A DNA stretch of 64,000 bases, taken from Phocaeicola faecium. Its GTDB lineage: Bacteria > Bacteroidota > Bacteroidia > Bacteroidales > Bacteroidaceae. Position numbers and translations under genes: made by a program. The notes beneath the pieces are model-generated. The model searched no databases and was not told the origin of the DNA. It was given only the letters and a program-made list of their open reading frames with translations. Within the stretch, counting starts at the first letter, position 1. Every line of letters starts with the position of its first letter. Below are positions 17,863 to 25,499 of the stretch, piece after piece. The DNA is taken from assembly GCF_014837055.1 (NCBI RefSeq), contig NZ_JACSPQ010000053.1, positions 80,663-144,662 on the forward strand, given 5' to 3'.

Positions 17863-17936
17863 CATCGTGTTTTTCATAGTATTAGATTTTAAGGTTAACA
17901 AAGGTTGGAGTACAGCGGTACTCCTTTTTTTATGCC
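17846..17936 (+). repeat. Left arm of 90-base inverted repeat around tRNA-Leu
   Basis: Identical to the reverse complement of 18221-18310 except for one extra T in ATTAGATTTTAAGG. It carries the -7 box, the transcribed region and the terminator of a small RNA-like unit. Confidence 0.93.
17869..17931 (+). ncRNA. Candidate small RNA, left copy
   Basis: Predicted transcript of about 63 bases starting some 7 bases after TATCTTTG and ending in a terminator with a 7-bp stem (GGAGTAC/GTACTCC, loop AGCG) and seven T's. The body contains AAGGTTAACAAAGGTTG. No open reading frame of note is on this strand. The call rests on a canonical promoter and terminator at matching spacing in both copies; no RNA family is assigned. 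Confidence 0.6.
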
Positions 17937-17984
17937 TTCAATTCAGATTGTCAAGAAAAAAGTTAGAGAAAAAGTTTTCCAAAA

Positions 17985-18016
17985 TTTGTGAGTATCGGAA
18001 AAATGACTTACCTTTG
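17985..18016 (+). promoter_or_regulatory. Promoter of tRNA-Leu
   Basis: TTTG (17985-17988), a 20-base spacer and TACCTTTG (18009-18016), preceded by AAAAAGTTTTCCAAAA, which resembles the tract upstream of tRNA-Asp. Confidence 0.78.
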
Positions 18017-18039
18017 CACCGCAATTAAGCGAAACAGTT

Positions 18040-18123
18040 GCCCAGATGGCGGAATCGGTAGACGCGCTGGTCTCAAACACCAGTGGAGTAACATCCATCC
18101 CGGTTCGACCCCGGGTCTGGGTA
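18040..18123 (+). tRNA. tRNA-Leu (anticodon CAA)
   Basis: 84-base class II tRNA. The acceptor stem is GCCCAGA/TCTGGGT (one G-U at the first pair) with discriminator A. The anticodon stem-loop CTGGT-CTCAAAC-ACCAG gives anticodon CAA, reading UUG. It has a long variable arm (TGGAGTAACATCCA) and a T arm with GGTTCGACC. CCA is not encoded. It has its own promoter and a strong terminator and lies inside a 90-base inverted repeat. Confidence 0.97.
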
Positions 18124-18127
18124 CGAA

Positions 18128-18169
18128 GAAATCGGCTGAGTATTTTATAACCAATACTCAGCCGATTTC
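18128..18169 (+). terminator. Terminator of tRNA-Leu
   Basis: Perfect 17-bp stem (GAAATCGGCTGAGTATT / AATACTCAGCCGATTTC), 8-base loop, followed by ATTTTATTATTTT. Confidence 0.85.
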
Positions 18170-18220
18170 ATTTTATTATTTTATCCTACATATCCTGATA
18201 CAGACAAATAGAAAAGTCAG

Positions 18221-18310
18221 GGCATAAAAAAAGGAGTACCGCTGTACTCCAACCTTTGTTAACCTTAAATCTAATACTATGAAAAACACGATGCAAAGAT
18301 ACGGACTTTT
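18221..18310 (-). repeat. Right arm of 90-base inverted repeat around tRNA-Leu
   Basis: Reverse complement of 17846-17936 with a single-base difference. The 284 bases between the arms contain the whole tRNA-Leu transcription unit. Confidence 0.93.
18226..18288 (-). ncRNA. Candidate small RNA, right copy
   Basis: Mirror copy of the unit at 17869-17931, transcribed toward tRNA-Leu from the other side. The same stem (GGAGTAC/GTACTCC) and seven T's end it at 18226-18232. Sequences outside the repeat differ, yet a TTTG box still occurs at the right distance, which argues that the unit is transcribed. Confidence 0.6.
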
Positions 18311-18324
18311 GGCGATGACGCAAA
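18294..18324 (-). promoter_or_regulatory. Promoter of small RNA unit, right copy
   Basis: Minus-strand TATCTTTG (18294-18301), a 19-base spacer, and TTTG (18321-18324). The -33 box lies outside the duplicated sequence. Confidence 0.75.
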
Positions 18325-18380
18325 TATTCCGACCTTTAAAAGGTGTTTTATAACATGTTTTAAGAAGAACCTGCTACAGC

Positions 18381-20096
18381 TTAATCGCTGTTAACAGATT
18401 TTTCAAGGTTATTAAGTTCTGCCATCTCCTTCGTTGCCACTTCGATGGCTTCGTTTATATTGCTGCAAATGTTTTCTTTGCCTAACAGCTCATAGAATCC
18501 GGACTTTTCAAGTACGCTATGCACTTGTGGGTTTACCCCCGACAAAATAATATGAATATTTTCTTTTTGCGACATCCGGCACAGTGTATCGAGGTTATGA
18601 ATACCCGTAGAGTCGATAAACGGAACTTTGCGCATACGGATGATGCGAATCTTCGGACGGTCGCCCAGCCGTGCCATGATTTCTTCAAACTTGGTGGCAA
18701 TGCCAAAGAAATAAGGACCGTTGATTTCATACACTTCTACCCCCTGCGGAATAATCAGATGTTCTTCGTGTACTTCGAGGTCGGACTCGTTATTCGGGTC
18801 TATTTCGTCGGTAATTACAGATATTTCGGTGGTTTCCATTACACGCTTCATAAAGAGCACGCAGGCTATAACCAAGCCTACTTCGATGGCTACGGTCAAA
18901 TCGAAAATAACGGTGAGGAAAAACGTGATCAACAACACTACCACATCTGCTTTCGGATTTCTCAGCAAGCCCTTGAATACGCGCCAACCGCTCATATTAT
19001 AAGATACAACCACCAATACCCCGGCAAGACATGCCATCGGGATATACTGCGCGAGCGGCATCAGAAACAGCAAGATGAGCAACAGCACGACGGCATGTAC
19101 GATACCTGCCACCGGAGATTTTCCACCATTATTAATATTGGTCATCGTACGCGCTATCGCACCGGTAGCAGGAATCCCTCCGAAAATCGGCGAAACAATA
19201 TTCGCCACCCCCTGTGCTACAAGTTCGGTATTCGAATCATGACGGTCGCCAATGACACCGTCTGCCACCGTAGCCGAAAGCAGCGATTCGATAGCCCCCA
19301 ATACGGCAATGGTAATAGCTACCGGAAACAGATTTTTCACAGCTTCCCAGTTAAGTGAAGGAACAGCCGCTTCGGGAAGCTGCGACTTAATACTGAAACG
19401 GTCGCCAATGGTATCGACGGCAGTAATGCCTCCGTACACCTTCATCAAGTAAACCGCCAGCGTAACCACCACGATGGCTACCAGCGAACCGGGTATCTTT
19501 TTCGAAAACTTGGGCGTAAGGGCAATAATAAGGATACTGACTACACTCACCACAACATTCCACCAGTTTACCGTATCAAAATGGCGGACATACAGCATCC
19601 ACTTCCCCACAAAGTCGCCGGGCACTTTCTCTCCCCCGAAATTCAGCCCGAATACATCGGCTATCTGCGTAGTAAAAATCGTAACGGCAATACCACTCGT
19701 AAACCCGATGATTATCGGATAGGGAATGAATTTGATAATCGTACCCAGCTTGAACACTCCCAATAATATAAGAAGCACTCCCGCCATCATGGTGGCCACC
19801 ATCAGCCCCTCGATACCGTATTCTTGGATAATGCTGTAAATAATAACGATAAAAGCGCCGGTGGGACCGCCAATCTGTACTTTGCTTCCTCCCAACAACG
19901 AAACCACAAACCCTGCAACAATGGCAGTAATAATACCCTTCTCAGGACTCACCCCTGAAGCAATGCCGAAAGCAATAGCCAAAGGCAGAGCTACAATACC
20001 CACAATGATACCCGCCATAACGTCGGTCGTCAGGTCTGTTTTCGTATAACCCCGCATCGTTGCAAAGAGTTTCGGCTGAAAATTAAATCCTTTCAT
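18381..20096 (-). CDS. SulP/SLC26-family anion transporter with STAS domain
   Basis: Inner-membrane transporter of 571 residues from the start at 20096 (MKGFNFQPKLF). The upstream frame to 20159 overlaps a -7 box (TACTTTTG, 20135-20142), so that start is unlikely. The SulP core has many membrane helices ('TTDVMAGIIVGIVALPLAIAFG' near the N-terminus, 'IFGGIPATGAIARTMTNINN' in the middle). A cytoplasmic STAS domain closes the protein with 'KVPFIDSTGIHNLDTL', the Ser being the usual regulatory site. Substrates in the family include sulfate, bicarbonate and dicarboxylates; none can be assigned here. Confidence 0.92.
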   Translation of the reverse strand: MKGFNFQPKLFATMRGYTKTDLTTDVMAGIIVGIVALPLAIAFGIASGVSPEKGIITAIVAGFVVSLLGGSKVQIGGPTGAFIVIIYSIIQEYGIEGLMVATMMAGVLLILLGVFKLGTIIKFIPYPIIIGFTSGIAVTIFTTQIADVFGLNFGGEKVPGDFVGKWMLYVRHFDTVNWWNVVVSVVSILIIALTPKFSKKIPGSLVAIVVVTLAVYLMKVYGGITAVDTIGDRFSIKSQLPEAAVPSLNWEAVKNLFPVAITIAVLGAIESLLSATVADGVIGDRHDSNTELVAQGVANIVSPIFGGIPATGAIARTMTNINNGGKSPVAGIVHAVVLLLILLFLMPLAQYIPMACLAGVLVVVSYNMSGWRVFKGLLRNPKADVVVLLITFFLTVIFDLTVAIEVGLVIACVLFMKRVMETTEISVITDEIDPNNESDLEVHEEHLIIPQGVEVYEINGPYFFGIATKFEEIMARLGDRPKIRIIRMRKVPFIDSTGIHNLDTLCRMSQKENIHIILSGVNPQVHSVLEKSGFYELLGKENICSNINEAIEVATKEMAELNNLEKSVNSD

Positions 20097-20226
20097 AGAA
20101 ATTCCTAATATGTTATTGTATGTAAAAAGAGGTGCAAAAGTATATATTTTAAGAAACATTCCCCGCTTGAAATGTGTTTTTCTTTTAGCAAAGAGGCAAA
20201 AAGTATTAATAGATTATAAATATAAG

Positions 20227-20241
20227 CTGTAATGATTACAA
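20227..20241. promoter_or_regulatory. PerR/Fur-like operator upstream of rubrerythrin
   Basis: CTGTAATGATTACAA is a 7-1-7 inverted repeat (core TGTAAT-G-ATTACA) close to the PerR consensus TTATAATNATTATAA. It covers the position expected for the -33 box relative to TATCTTTG at 20258-20265. Confidence 0.55.
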
Positions 20242-20257
20242 ATTTGAATAAAATTAC

Positions 20258-20265
20258 TATCTTTG
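20258..20265 (+). promoter_or_regulatory. -7 box of the rubrerythrin promoter
   Basis: TATCTTTG, 50 bases before the rubrerythrin start. The -33 region lacks a good TTTG and is covered by the palindrome at 20227-20241, suggesting regulated use. Confidence 0.6.
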
Positions 20266-20315
20266 TAATCAGAAAAAAGAACACGAATTATCAACCAACT
20301 AAATAACTAATAATT

Positions 20316-20894
20316 ATGGGAAAAAGTATCAAAGGAACAAGAACTGAGAAGAATCTGGGTATTTCATTTGCAGGAGAATCTCAAGCAAGAATGCGTTACA
20401 CTTACTTTGCAAGTGCAGCGAAAAAAGAAGGATATGAGCAAATAGCTGCCATCTTTACCGAAACTGCTGACCAAGAAAAAGAACACGCTAAACGCATGTT
20501 CAAATGGCTGGAAGGCGGAATGGTGGAAATCACAGCCAGCTATCCCTCAGGAGTAATCGGCAACACACTTGAAAACCTGAAAGCTGCCGCTGCAGGAGAA
20601 AACGAAGAATGGTCACTCGATTACCCGAAATTTGCCGACATCGCCGATGAAGAAGGTTTCCCGGCAATCGCCAAAATGTATCGCGAAATCGCAGTAGCCG
20701 AGAAAGGACACGAAGAAAGATATCTCGCTCTGGCTAAAAACGTAGAAGAAGGCAAGGTATTTAAGAAAGATACAGAAGTAGTATGGCAATGCCGCAACTG
20801 CGGTTACCTGTATGTAGGTACAGAAGCTCCGGAAATCTGTCCGGCTTGCTTGCACCCTCAGGCATACTTCGAACTGAAGAAAACCAACTATTAA
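20316..20894 (+). CDS. rbr: Rubrerythrin
   Basis: Cytoplasmic non-haem diiron peroxidase of anaerobes that reduces hydrogen peroxide; 192 residues. The N-terminal ferritin-like four-helix domain carries the diiron ligands in 'ETADQEKEHAKRMF' and 'EIAVAEKGHEERY'. The C-terminal rubredoxin domain binds one iron through two Cys pairs ('CRNCGYLYVG' and 'CPACLHPQAYFEL'). Length and domain order are normal. A PerR-like palindrome at its promoter suggests peroxide-responsive control. It is monocistronic, followed by a hairpin and the enolase promoter region. Confidence 0.97.
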   Translation: MGKSIKGTRTEKNLGISFAGESQARMRYTYFASAAKKEGYEQIAAIFTETADQEKEHAKRMFKWLEGGMVEITASYPSGVIGNTLENLKAAAAGENEEWSLDYPKFADIADEEGFPAIAKMYREIAVAEKGHEERYLALAKNVEEGKVFKKDTEVVWQCRNCGYLYVGTEAPEICPACLHPQAYFELKKTNY

Positions 20895-20935
20895 TGTAAT
20901 ACGCCGCAAGGCGCTGGCAATCCACTTTTTTTAAT

Positions 20936-21005
20936 CCGTCACGCTCCCATCACGGTTAACTACTTACTTTTCAGCAGACCTAAACCGGCCGTGATGGGGT
21001 GACGG
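20936..21005. repeat. Imperfect inverted repeat after rubrerythrin
   Basis: Arms CCGTCACGCTCCCATCACGG (20936-20955) and CCGTGATGGGGTGACGG (20989-21005) around a 33-base loop. There is no T-run, so it is not a typical terminator. The remaining 20895-21268 contains a partial double-hairpin repeat (about 21061-21150) and the enolase promoter. Confidence 0.65.
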
Positions 21006-21060
21006 TACCTCTCTCCCACCTCTGATATAAGACCAAAGATAAACAACTGAAAATCAGAGT

Positions 21061-21150
21061 CCGAAAACATGCGGTTAAACCGACCAACCTAAGCGGATAA
21101 ACTCCGGTACGCAAGCGGATGAATTACTCAACGCTACGGGTAGCGTTTGA
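21061..21150. repeat. Diverged or partial double-hairpin repeat
   Basis: Contains CAAGCGGATGAATTACTCAACGCTACGGGTAGCGTT split over related blocks, with the short palindrome ACGCTAcgggTAGCGT at 21130-21147. It resembles parts of the copies at 26580 and 59036 but lacks a complete second hairpin. Confidence 0.45.
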
Positions 21151-21201
21151 AGACACACTGCATTCAGAAAAAACACAGGCGAAAATACCTATTTTCAGGT
21201 A

Positions 21202-21232
21202 TTGCGCATCTATCCGAATCTTCCCATCTTTG
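21202..21232 (+). promoter_or_regulatory. Promoter of enolase
   Basis: TTG (21202-21204), a 20-base spacer and CATCTTTG (21225-21232), 36 bases before the start codon. Confidence 0.6.
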
Positions 21233-21256
21233 TGTATATCAATCAACAACTACTAA

Positions 21257-22549
<1,293 letters not shown>

Positions 22550-22575
22550 GACACATTCTTTTCGGTTTTATAAAG

Positions 22576-22615
22576 AATATACGGATGAGCGAACCTCAAT
22601 CCGTATATTTTTTTT
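22576..22615 (+). terminator. Rho-independent terminator of enolase
   Basis: Stem AATATACGGAT / ATCCGTATATT followed by eight T's. Confidence 0.88.
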
Positions 22616-22678
22616 GCATTTAAACCCTACTGAAAATCAGGCACAAAGAAAATTTTTTGAAAAAAGTTTGCCAAAACA

Positions 22679-22709
22679 TTTGCAGATTCCAAAATTAGTC
22701 GTACCTTTG
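22679..22709 (+). promoter_or_regulatory. Promoter of tRNA-Asp
   Basis: TTTG (22679-22682), a 19-base spacer and TACCTTTG (22702-22709), preceded by AAAAAAGTTTGCCAAAAC. Confidence 0.8.
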
Positions 22710-22755
22710 CAACGCAATCGAGAGAGATAGCAACGATAAAAACAAAAAACTTAAT

Positions 22756-22829
22756 GGTGCGTTAGTTCAGTTGGTTAGAATACATGCCTGTCACGCATGG
22801 GGTCACGGGTTCGAGTCCCGTACGCACCG
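22756..22829 (+). tRNA. tRNA-Asp (anticodon GTC)
   Basis: 74-base tRNA with acceptor GGTGCGT/ACGCACC and discriminator G. The anticodon loop in CATGC-CTGTCAC-GCATG gives anticodon GTC. The T arm has GGTTCGAGTCC. CCA is not encoded. Its last 12 bases plus the next three recur exactly at 24772-24786, marking a probable integration site. Confidence 0.97.
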
Positions 22830-22832
22830 CAA
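22818..22832 (+). repeat. Candidate attachment site, tRNA side
   Basis: CCGTACGCACCGCAA at the tRNA-Asp 3' end, repeated exactly at 24772-24786. Similarity extends weakly leftward into the T arm (21 of 25 bases). Confidence 0.6.
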
Positions 22833-22862
22833 TAAACATTGAAAATCAATGTTTTACAAAAT

Positions 22863-22906
22863 AAGCACCCGATTTTACACCCAAGAATGTAAAGCCGGGT
22901 GCTTTT
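22863..22906. terminator. Bidirectional terminator between tRNA-Asp and acetyltransferase
   Basis: Stem AAGCACCCG / CGGGTGCTT extended by an inner TTTACA/TGTAAA pairing, with TTTT on the plus side. It abuts the stop codon of the convergent GNAT gene. Confidence 0.8.
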
Positions 22907-23423
22907 AGTTTATCTTCTTCAGATTCACTAATTCACAACAATGGCAATCGACAAACTGTCTGTTCTTGAAGCAGGCTTTCCTGAAGATGCCGCACTTTTG
23001 GAAGCCGGCTTTTTCGAGAACCTTCATCGAAGCCGGGTTATTCTCGTAAACATGGGCATGGATCCGTATCGTGTCTGAATGGCTTAAATAATCTTCTACG
23101 GCCTGTTTGACGGCTTCGGACATGATGCCCCGGTTCCAATACGGTTCGGCAAGCCAGTAGCCCAGTTCGGCGTTGTACCGCTCTACGTCCGTGCCCCGGA
23201 TGAAGCTTATATTGCCTGCTGCTTCGTGATTTATCTCGATGCAGTAATTGTTCTGTTCGCTTTGCCCTTCAACGAAACCGATGAATTGCTCTGCATCCTT
23301 TTCCGTATAGGGATAAGGAAGGGTGTCACGACAGTTGTTCCAAATCTTTTTGTTGTTCAGGTATTTTGCCAATGCCGGTATGTCCGCTCTAGTCCATGCT
23401 CTCAGTTTGAATGATTCTTCCAT
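22905..23423 (-). CDS. GNAT-family N-acetyltransferase (RimJ/RimL-like)
   Basis: 172-residue acetyl-CoA-dependent acetyltransferase. It starts with the RimJ/RimL-type 'FKLRAWTRADIPALAKYL' and carries 'GYWLAEPYWNRGIMSEAV', the acetyl-CoA pyrophosphate loop in degenerate form, and 'YENNPASMKVLEKAGFQKCG', the family C-terminal signature. Targets in the family range from ribosomal-protein N-termini to antibiotics or small metabolites, and cannot be told here. It lies within the 1.95-kb segment bounded by the tRNA-Asp direct repeat, so it may be island cargo. Confidence 0.88.
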   Translation of the reverse strand: MEESFKLRAWTRADIPALAKYLNNKKIWNNCRDTLPYPYTEKDAEQFIGFVEGQSEQNNYCIEINHEAAGNISFIRGTDVERYNAELGYWLAEPYWNRGIMSEAVKQAVEDYLSHSDTIRIHAHVYENNPASMKVLEKAGFQKCGIFRKACFKNRQFVDCHCCELVNLKKIN

Positions 23424-23554
23424 ATTAATGTGAGTTCGATATAAGGATTAAAATTATTCGCTTGAAAATTAAGAATATAGAGATAAAAAAGTTAAATTTA
23501 TAGCGACGAATTATAACATATAAACAATTACCACTATGTCCTCAGAGACTAAAG

Positions 23555-24244
23555 TTACAGAAATCGGTCAGTTTCAGGGCTTCTTTTTCCGTATGTTTCA
23601 ACTATTTTGTCTAATAGTGAGTCATTTACTTTTCGTCGCTCCATTTTTCTTCTCAACAGTTTTGCCTTTTTCGTTTTTCCTGTCGCAAGACACAACACAT
23701 ACAAGTCAATTGGAGTAACACTAAAGACTTTTTGTTTGGACTTGACATGAAACAGCTTAATCAGGAAAGTGTGCCATGGACGATTATCCTCTATAAAATT
23801 CCATAAATCATTCAAGCATTTGATGTCGTTTAATAATGGCAGAACTTTCTCCTTTATTGTGGAGCAAATCAAATCTTTTACTGGTGAACAATCCTGATGA
23901 GGGCGCAATTTGAACCAATAATCACCTTTACCCATAATAGTCCCTATACGAGCTCTTATCGGACAATAACCTTCCAAAGGGAAATCACTGACTTTGTTAA
24001 ACAAGCAGATTGCATAATCGCTCCAAGTTACACCAATATTGATTGTAAAACCCCATTGATTGAAATAACGATCAAATCCCCACCCGTCTTTTTGTATATT
24101 GATACACCAATCTAATTCTCTTACATGAGCATGAAAATTATTGCCTTTCTTCCTAAACCCTGCGGATTTCAAAATAGGAGCTATGCCGTCTTTGACAATG
24201 TAATTGAATTGTTCCTTAATATTTATCTTTTCTTCTTCTGTCAT
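23555..24244 (-). CDS. DUF4304 domain protein
   Basis: 229-residue cytoplasmic protein of unknown function. The N-terminal half matches my recollection of DUF4304, with 'ILKSAGFRKKGNNFHAHV' and 'WCINIQKDGWGFDRYFNQWGFTINIGV'. The C-terminal part is rich in Lys and Arg ('TGKTKKAKLLRRKMERRK'). No signal peptide or membrane segment is seen. DUF4304 proteins occur sporadically in accessory regions across phyla. It lies inside the putative tRNA-Asp island; a TATCTTTA box on the minus strand at 24309-24316 may be its -7 element. Confidence 0.75.
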   Translation of the reverse strand: MTEEEKINIKEQFNYIVKDGIAPILKSAGFRKKGNNFHAHVRELDWCINIQKDGWGFDRYFNQWGFTINIGVTWSDYAICLFNKVSDFPLEGYCPIRARIGTIMGKGDYWFKLRPHQDCSPVKDLICSTIKEKVLPLLNDIKCLNDLWNFIEDNRPWHTFLIKLFHVKSKQKVFSVTPIDLYVLCLATGKTKKAKLLRRKMERRKVNDSLLDKIVETYGKRSPETDRFL

Positions 24245-24318
24245 ACTAACCGTAGATTTTCTTCATCTGGAAAAAGCCTGTTTACGATTCTTAATCTACT
24301 TAGGCGGCATAAAGATAC

Positions 24319-24355
24319 GAAAAAAGGAGTAACCAACATTTTTTTGATTACTCCT
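24319..24355 (-). terminator. Terminator downstream of the mobilization-like remnant
   Basis: Minus-strand stem AGGAGTAA / TTACTCCT with a 15-base loop and a run of T's (TTTTTTC). Confidence 0.7.
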
Positions 24356-24771
24356 ATCTATTCGATACGAGCGAATTAATGTTTATAATCTAAATCCTCC
24401 TCCTTTTCTCGGTTCATCAGGTGCTTTCCGAAAGCCATGCCCCAACTTGCCAAACTGTTCCTTGAACCAGTCTCCAATTGGCTGTTTGTTTATGGTTAGC
24501 ACGAGTTTACTGCTATCGGTTGGACTTTGCTCTACCTTGAAAATATCATTCTTGATGTCAAACTTCCGTCTGTGTTCTTCAGAATAAATCCTGCCGTTGC
24601 ATCTGATAGCTTCTTTCTTTGTCAGAAGGCTCTCTATCATTTCTTTGGTGAAGCCGATGGCAGCGCACAACTTTTCCATTCTCAACATCTCCCTGAGCAT
24701 CGGAAACCACTTGAAAGCCTTTTCAAGCAAAGTATTCAAACGTGATATTTCCTTGTCTTTGGCTTCAAATT

Positions 24772-24786
24772 CCGTACGCACCGCAA
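24772..24786 (+). repeat. Candidate attachment site, distal copy
   Basis: Exact copy of CCGTACGCACCGCAA from the tRNA-Asp 3' end, in the same orientation, 1,954 bases away. It is followed 10 bases later by a terminator-like hairpin that could be the original tRNA-Asp terminator. Confidence 0.6.
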
Positions 24787-24794
24787 CAGAAATT

Positions 24795-24835
24795 AAAATC
24801 CCTTGAAGGTCAATCACTTTCAAGGGATTTTTCTT
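24795..24835 (+). terminator. Terminator-like hairpin after distal attachment copy
   Basis: Stem AAAATCCCTTGAA / TTCAAGGGATTTTT with a loop of about 10 bases and a T-rich tail (TTTTTCTTT) on the plus strand, although it lies antisense inside an open minus-strand frame. Confidence 0.6.
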
Positions 24836-24981
24836 TATGGGTCTCAATCGGGAGCCCATTACTCTGAATTTTTCCATATTCAAAGCCACTTCCATCCAGA
24901 ACCTTCGCTCCTGAATTACCTTATTGAAATAATCAAACGCATAAGGGACTCTTTTTGCAATTAGATAGACGTCTTGTTCCT

Positions 24982-25431
24982 TTAAATATTTCTACTTAAA
25001 TAAACCATATCCTTTAGTTGTACACCATCCTCATAAATGGGATGATCATAGTTTTCTATAAAAAAGTTTTTCACCCGATGCGAATAAGTAAAACCACAAT
25101 GCTTGTAAAAGCCTACCGTAACATCAACATCTCCTGTCCCAACAAATAGCATACGGTATTTTTCAAAATAGAACTTACATACATACTCAATCATGCGCTT
25201 ACCATACCCTTTCCCTTGTTCCTCTTTCAGCACAGCAAGATTTTTTAATTCCACAACATTATCGCCCTCAACCGTTACCACAGCTACAGCAATTGCTTTT
25301 TTATGCTCATCTTGCAAAACAAACATATCGCCACGCTCCAAATAACGGTCAATCATCTCCTCCTGCTCATCGGCAAGAAGTAAGAGGTCAAGATACTGCT
25401 TTTTCTTTTCTGTTATTTGAACTATATACAT
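24982..25431 (-). CDS. GNAT-family N-acetyltransferase
   Basis: 149-residue acetyltransferase with the acetyl-CoA-binding motif A clearly visible as 'VELKNLAVLKEEQGKGYGKRMIEYV' (Q-x-x-G-x-G/A pattern), followed by 'VGFYKHCGFTYSHRVKNFF'. No signal or membrane segment. The substrate is unknown. Its stop overlaps the extended upstream frame of the mobilization-like remnant, so the boundary between the two is a rearranged junction. The AraC-type gene upstream is on the same strand, 68 bases away, and may once have controlled it. Confidence 0.87.
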   Translation of the reverse strand: MYIVQITEKKKQYLDLLLLADEQEEMIDRYLERGDMFVLQDEHKKAIAVAVVTVEGDNVVELKNLAVLKEEQGKGYGKRMIEYVCKFYFEKYRMLFVGTGDVDVTVGFYKHCGFTYSHRVKNFFIENYDHPIYEDGVQLKDMVYLSRNI

Positions 25432-25499
25432 AACATCACTTTTAGTTATTTATAAATTGAGATTTACCAATCGCTCGTTTTTATCTGATGAAACCAAAG

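Larger units (their letters stand above)
24383..24895 (-). pseudogene. Truncated mobilization-like (Mob/Pre relaxase) C-terminal fragment
   Basis: 170-residue frame whose last 130 residues look like the tail of Bacteroides plasmid-mobilization (MobV/Pre-type) proteins. It has a coiled coil ('DKEISRLNTLLEKAFKWFP'), 'LREMLRMEKLCAAIGFT', 'RCNGRIYSEEHRRKFDIKND' and a basic Gly-rich end (RKGGGFRL). No relaxase catalytic region is present. The frame is open upstream to about 24985 without an ATG, and overlaps a hairpin and the 15-base copy of the tRNA-Asp end. I read it as a chimeric frame: relaxase tail fused at an attachment site to non-coding sequence. The family call is from memory of similar tails and is moderate. 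Confidence 0.45.

Noticed and set aside
18279..18353. 24-residue plus-strand ORF (MKNTMQRYG...) reading across the right inverted-repeat arm
   Set aside because: It is antisense to a canonical promoter and terminator in the arm, and the left arm does not keep the same reading frame beyond the repeat.
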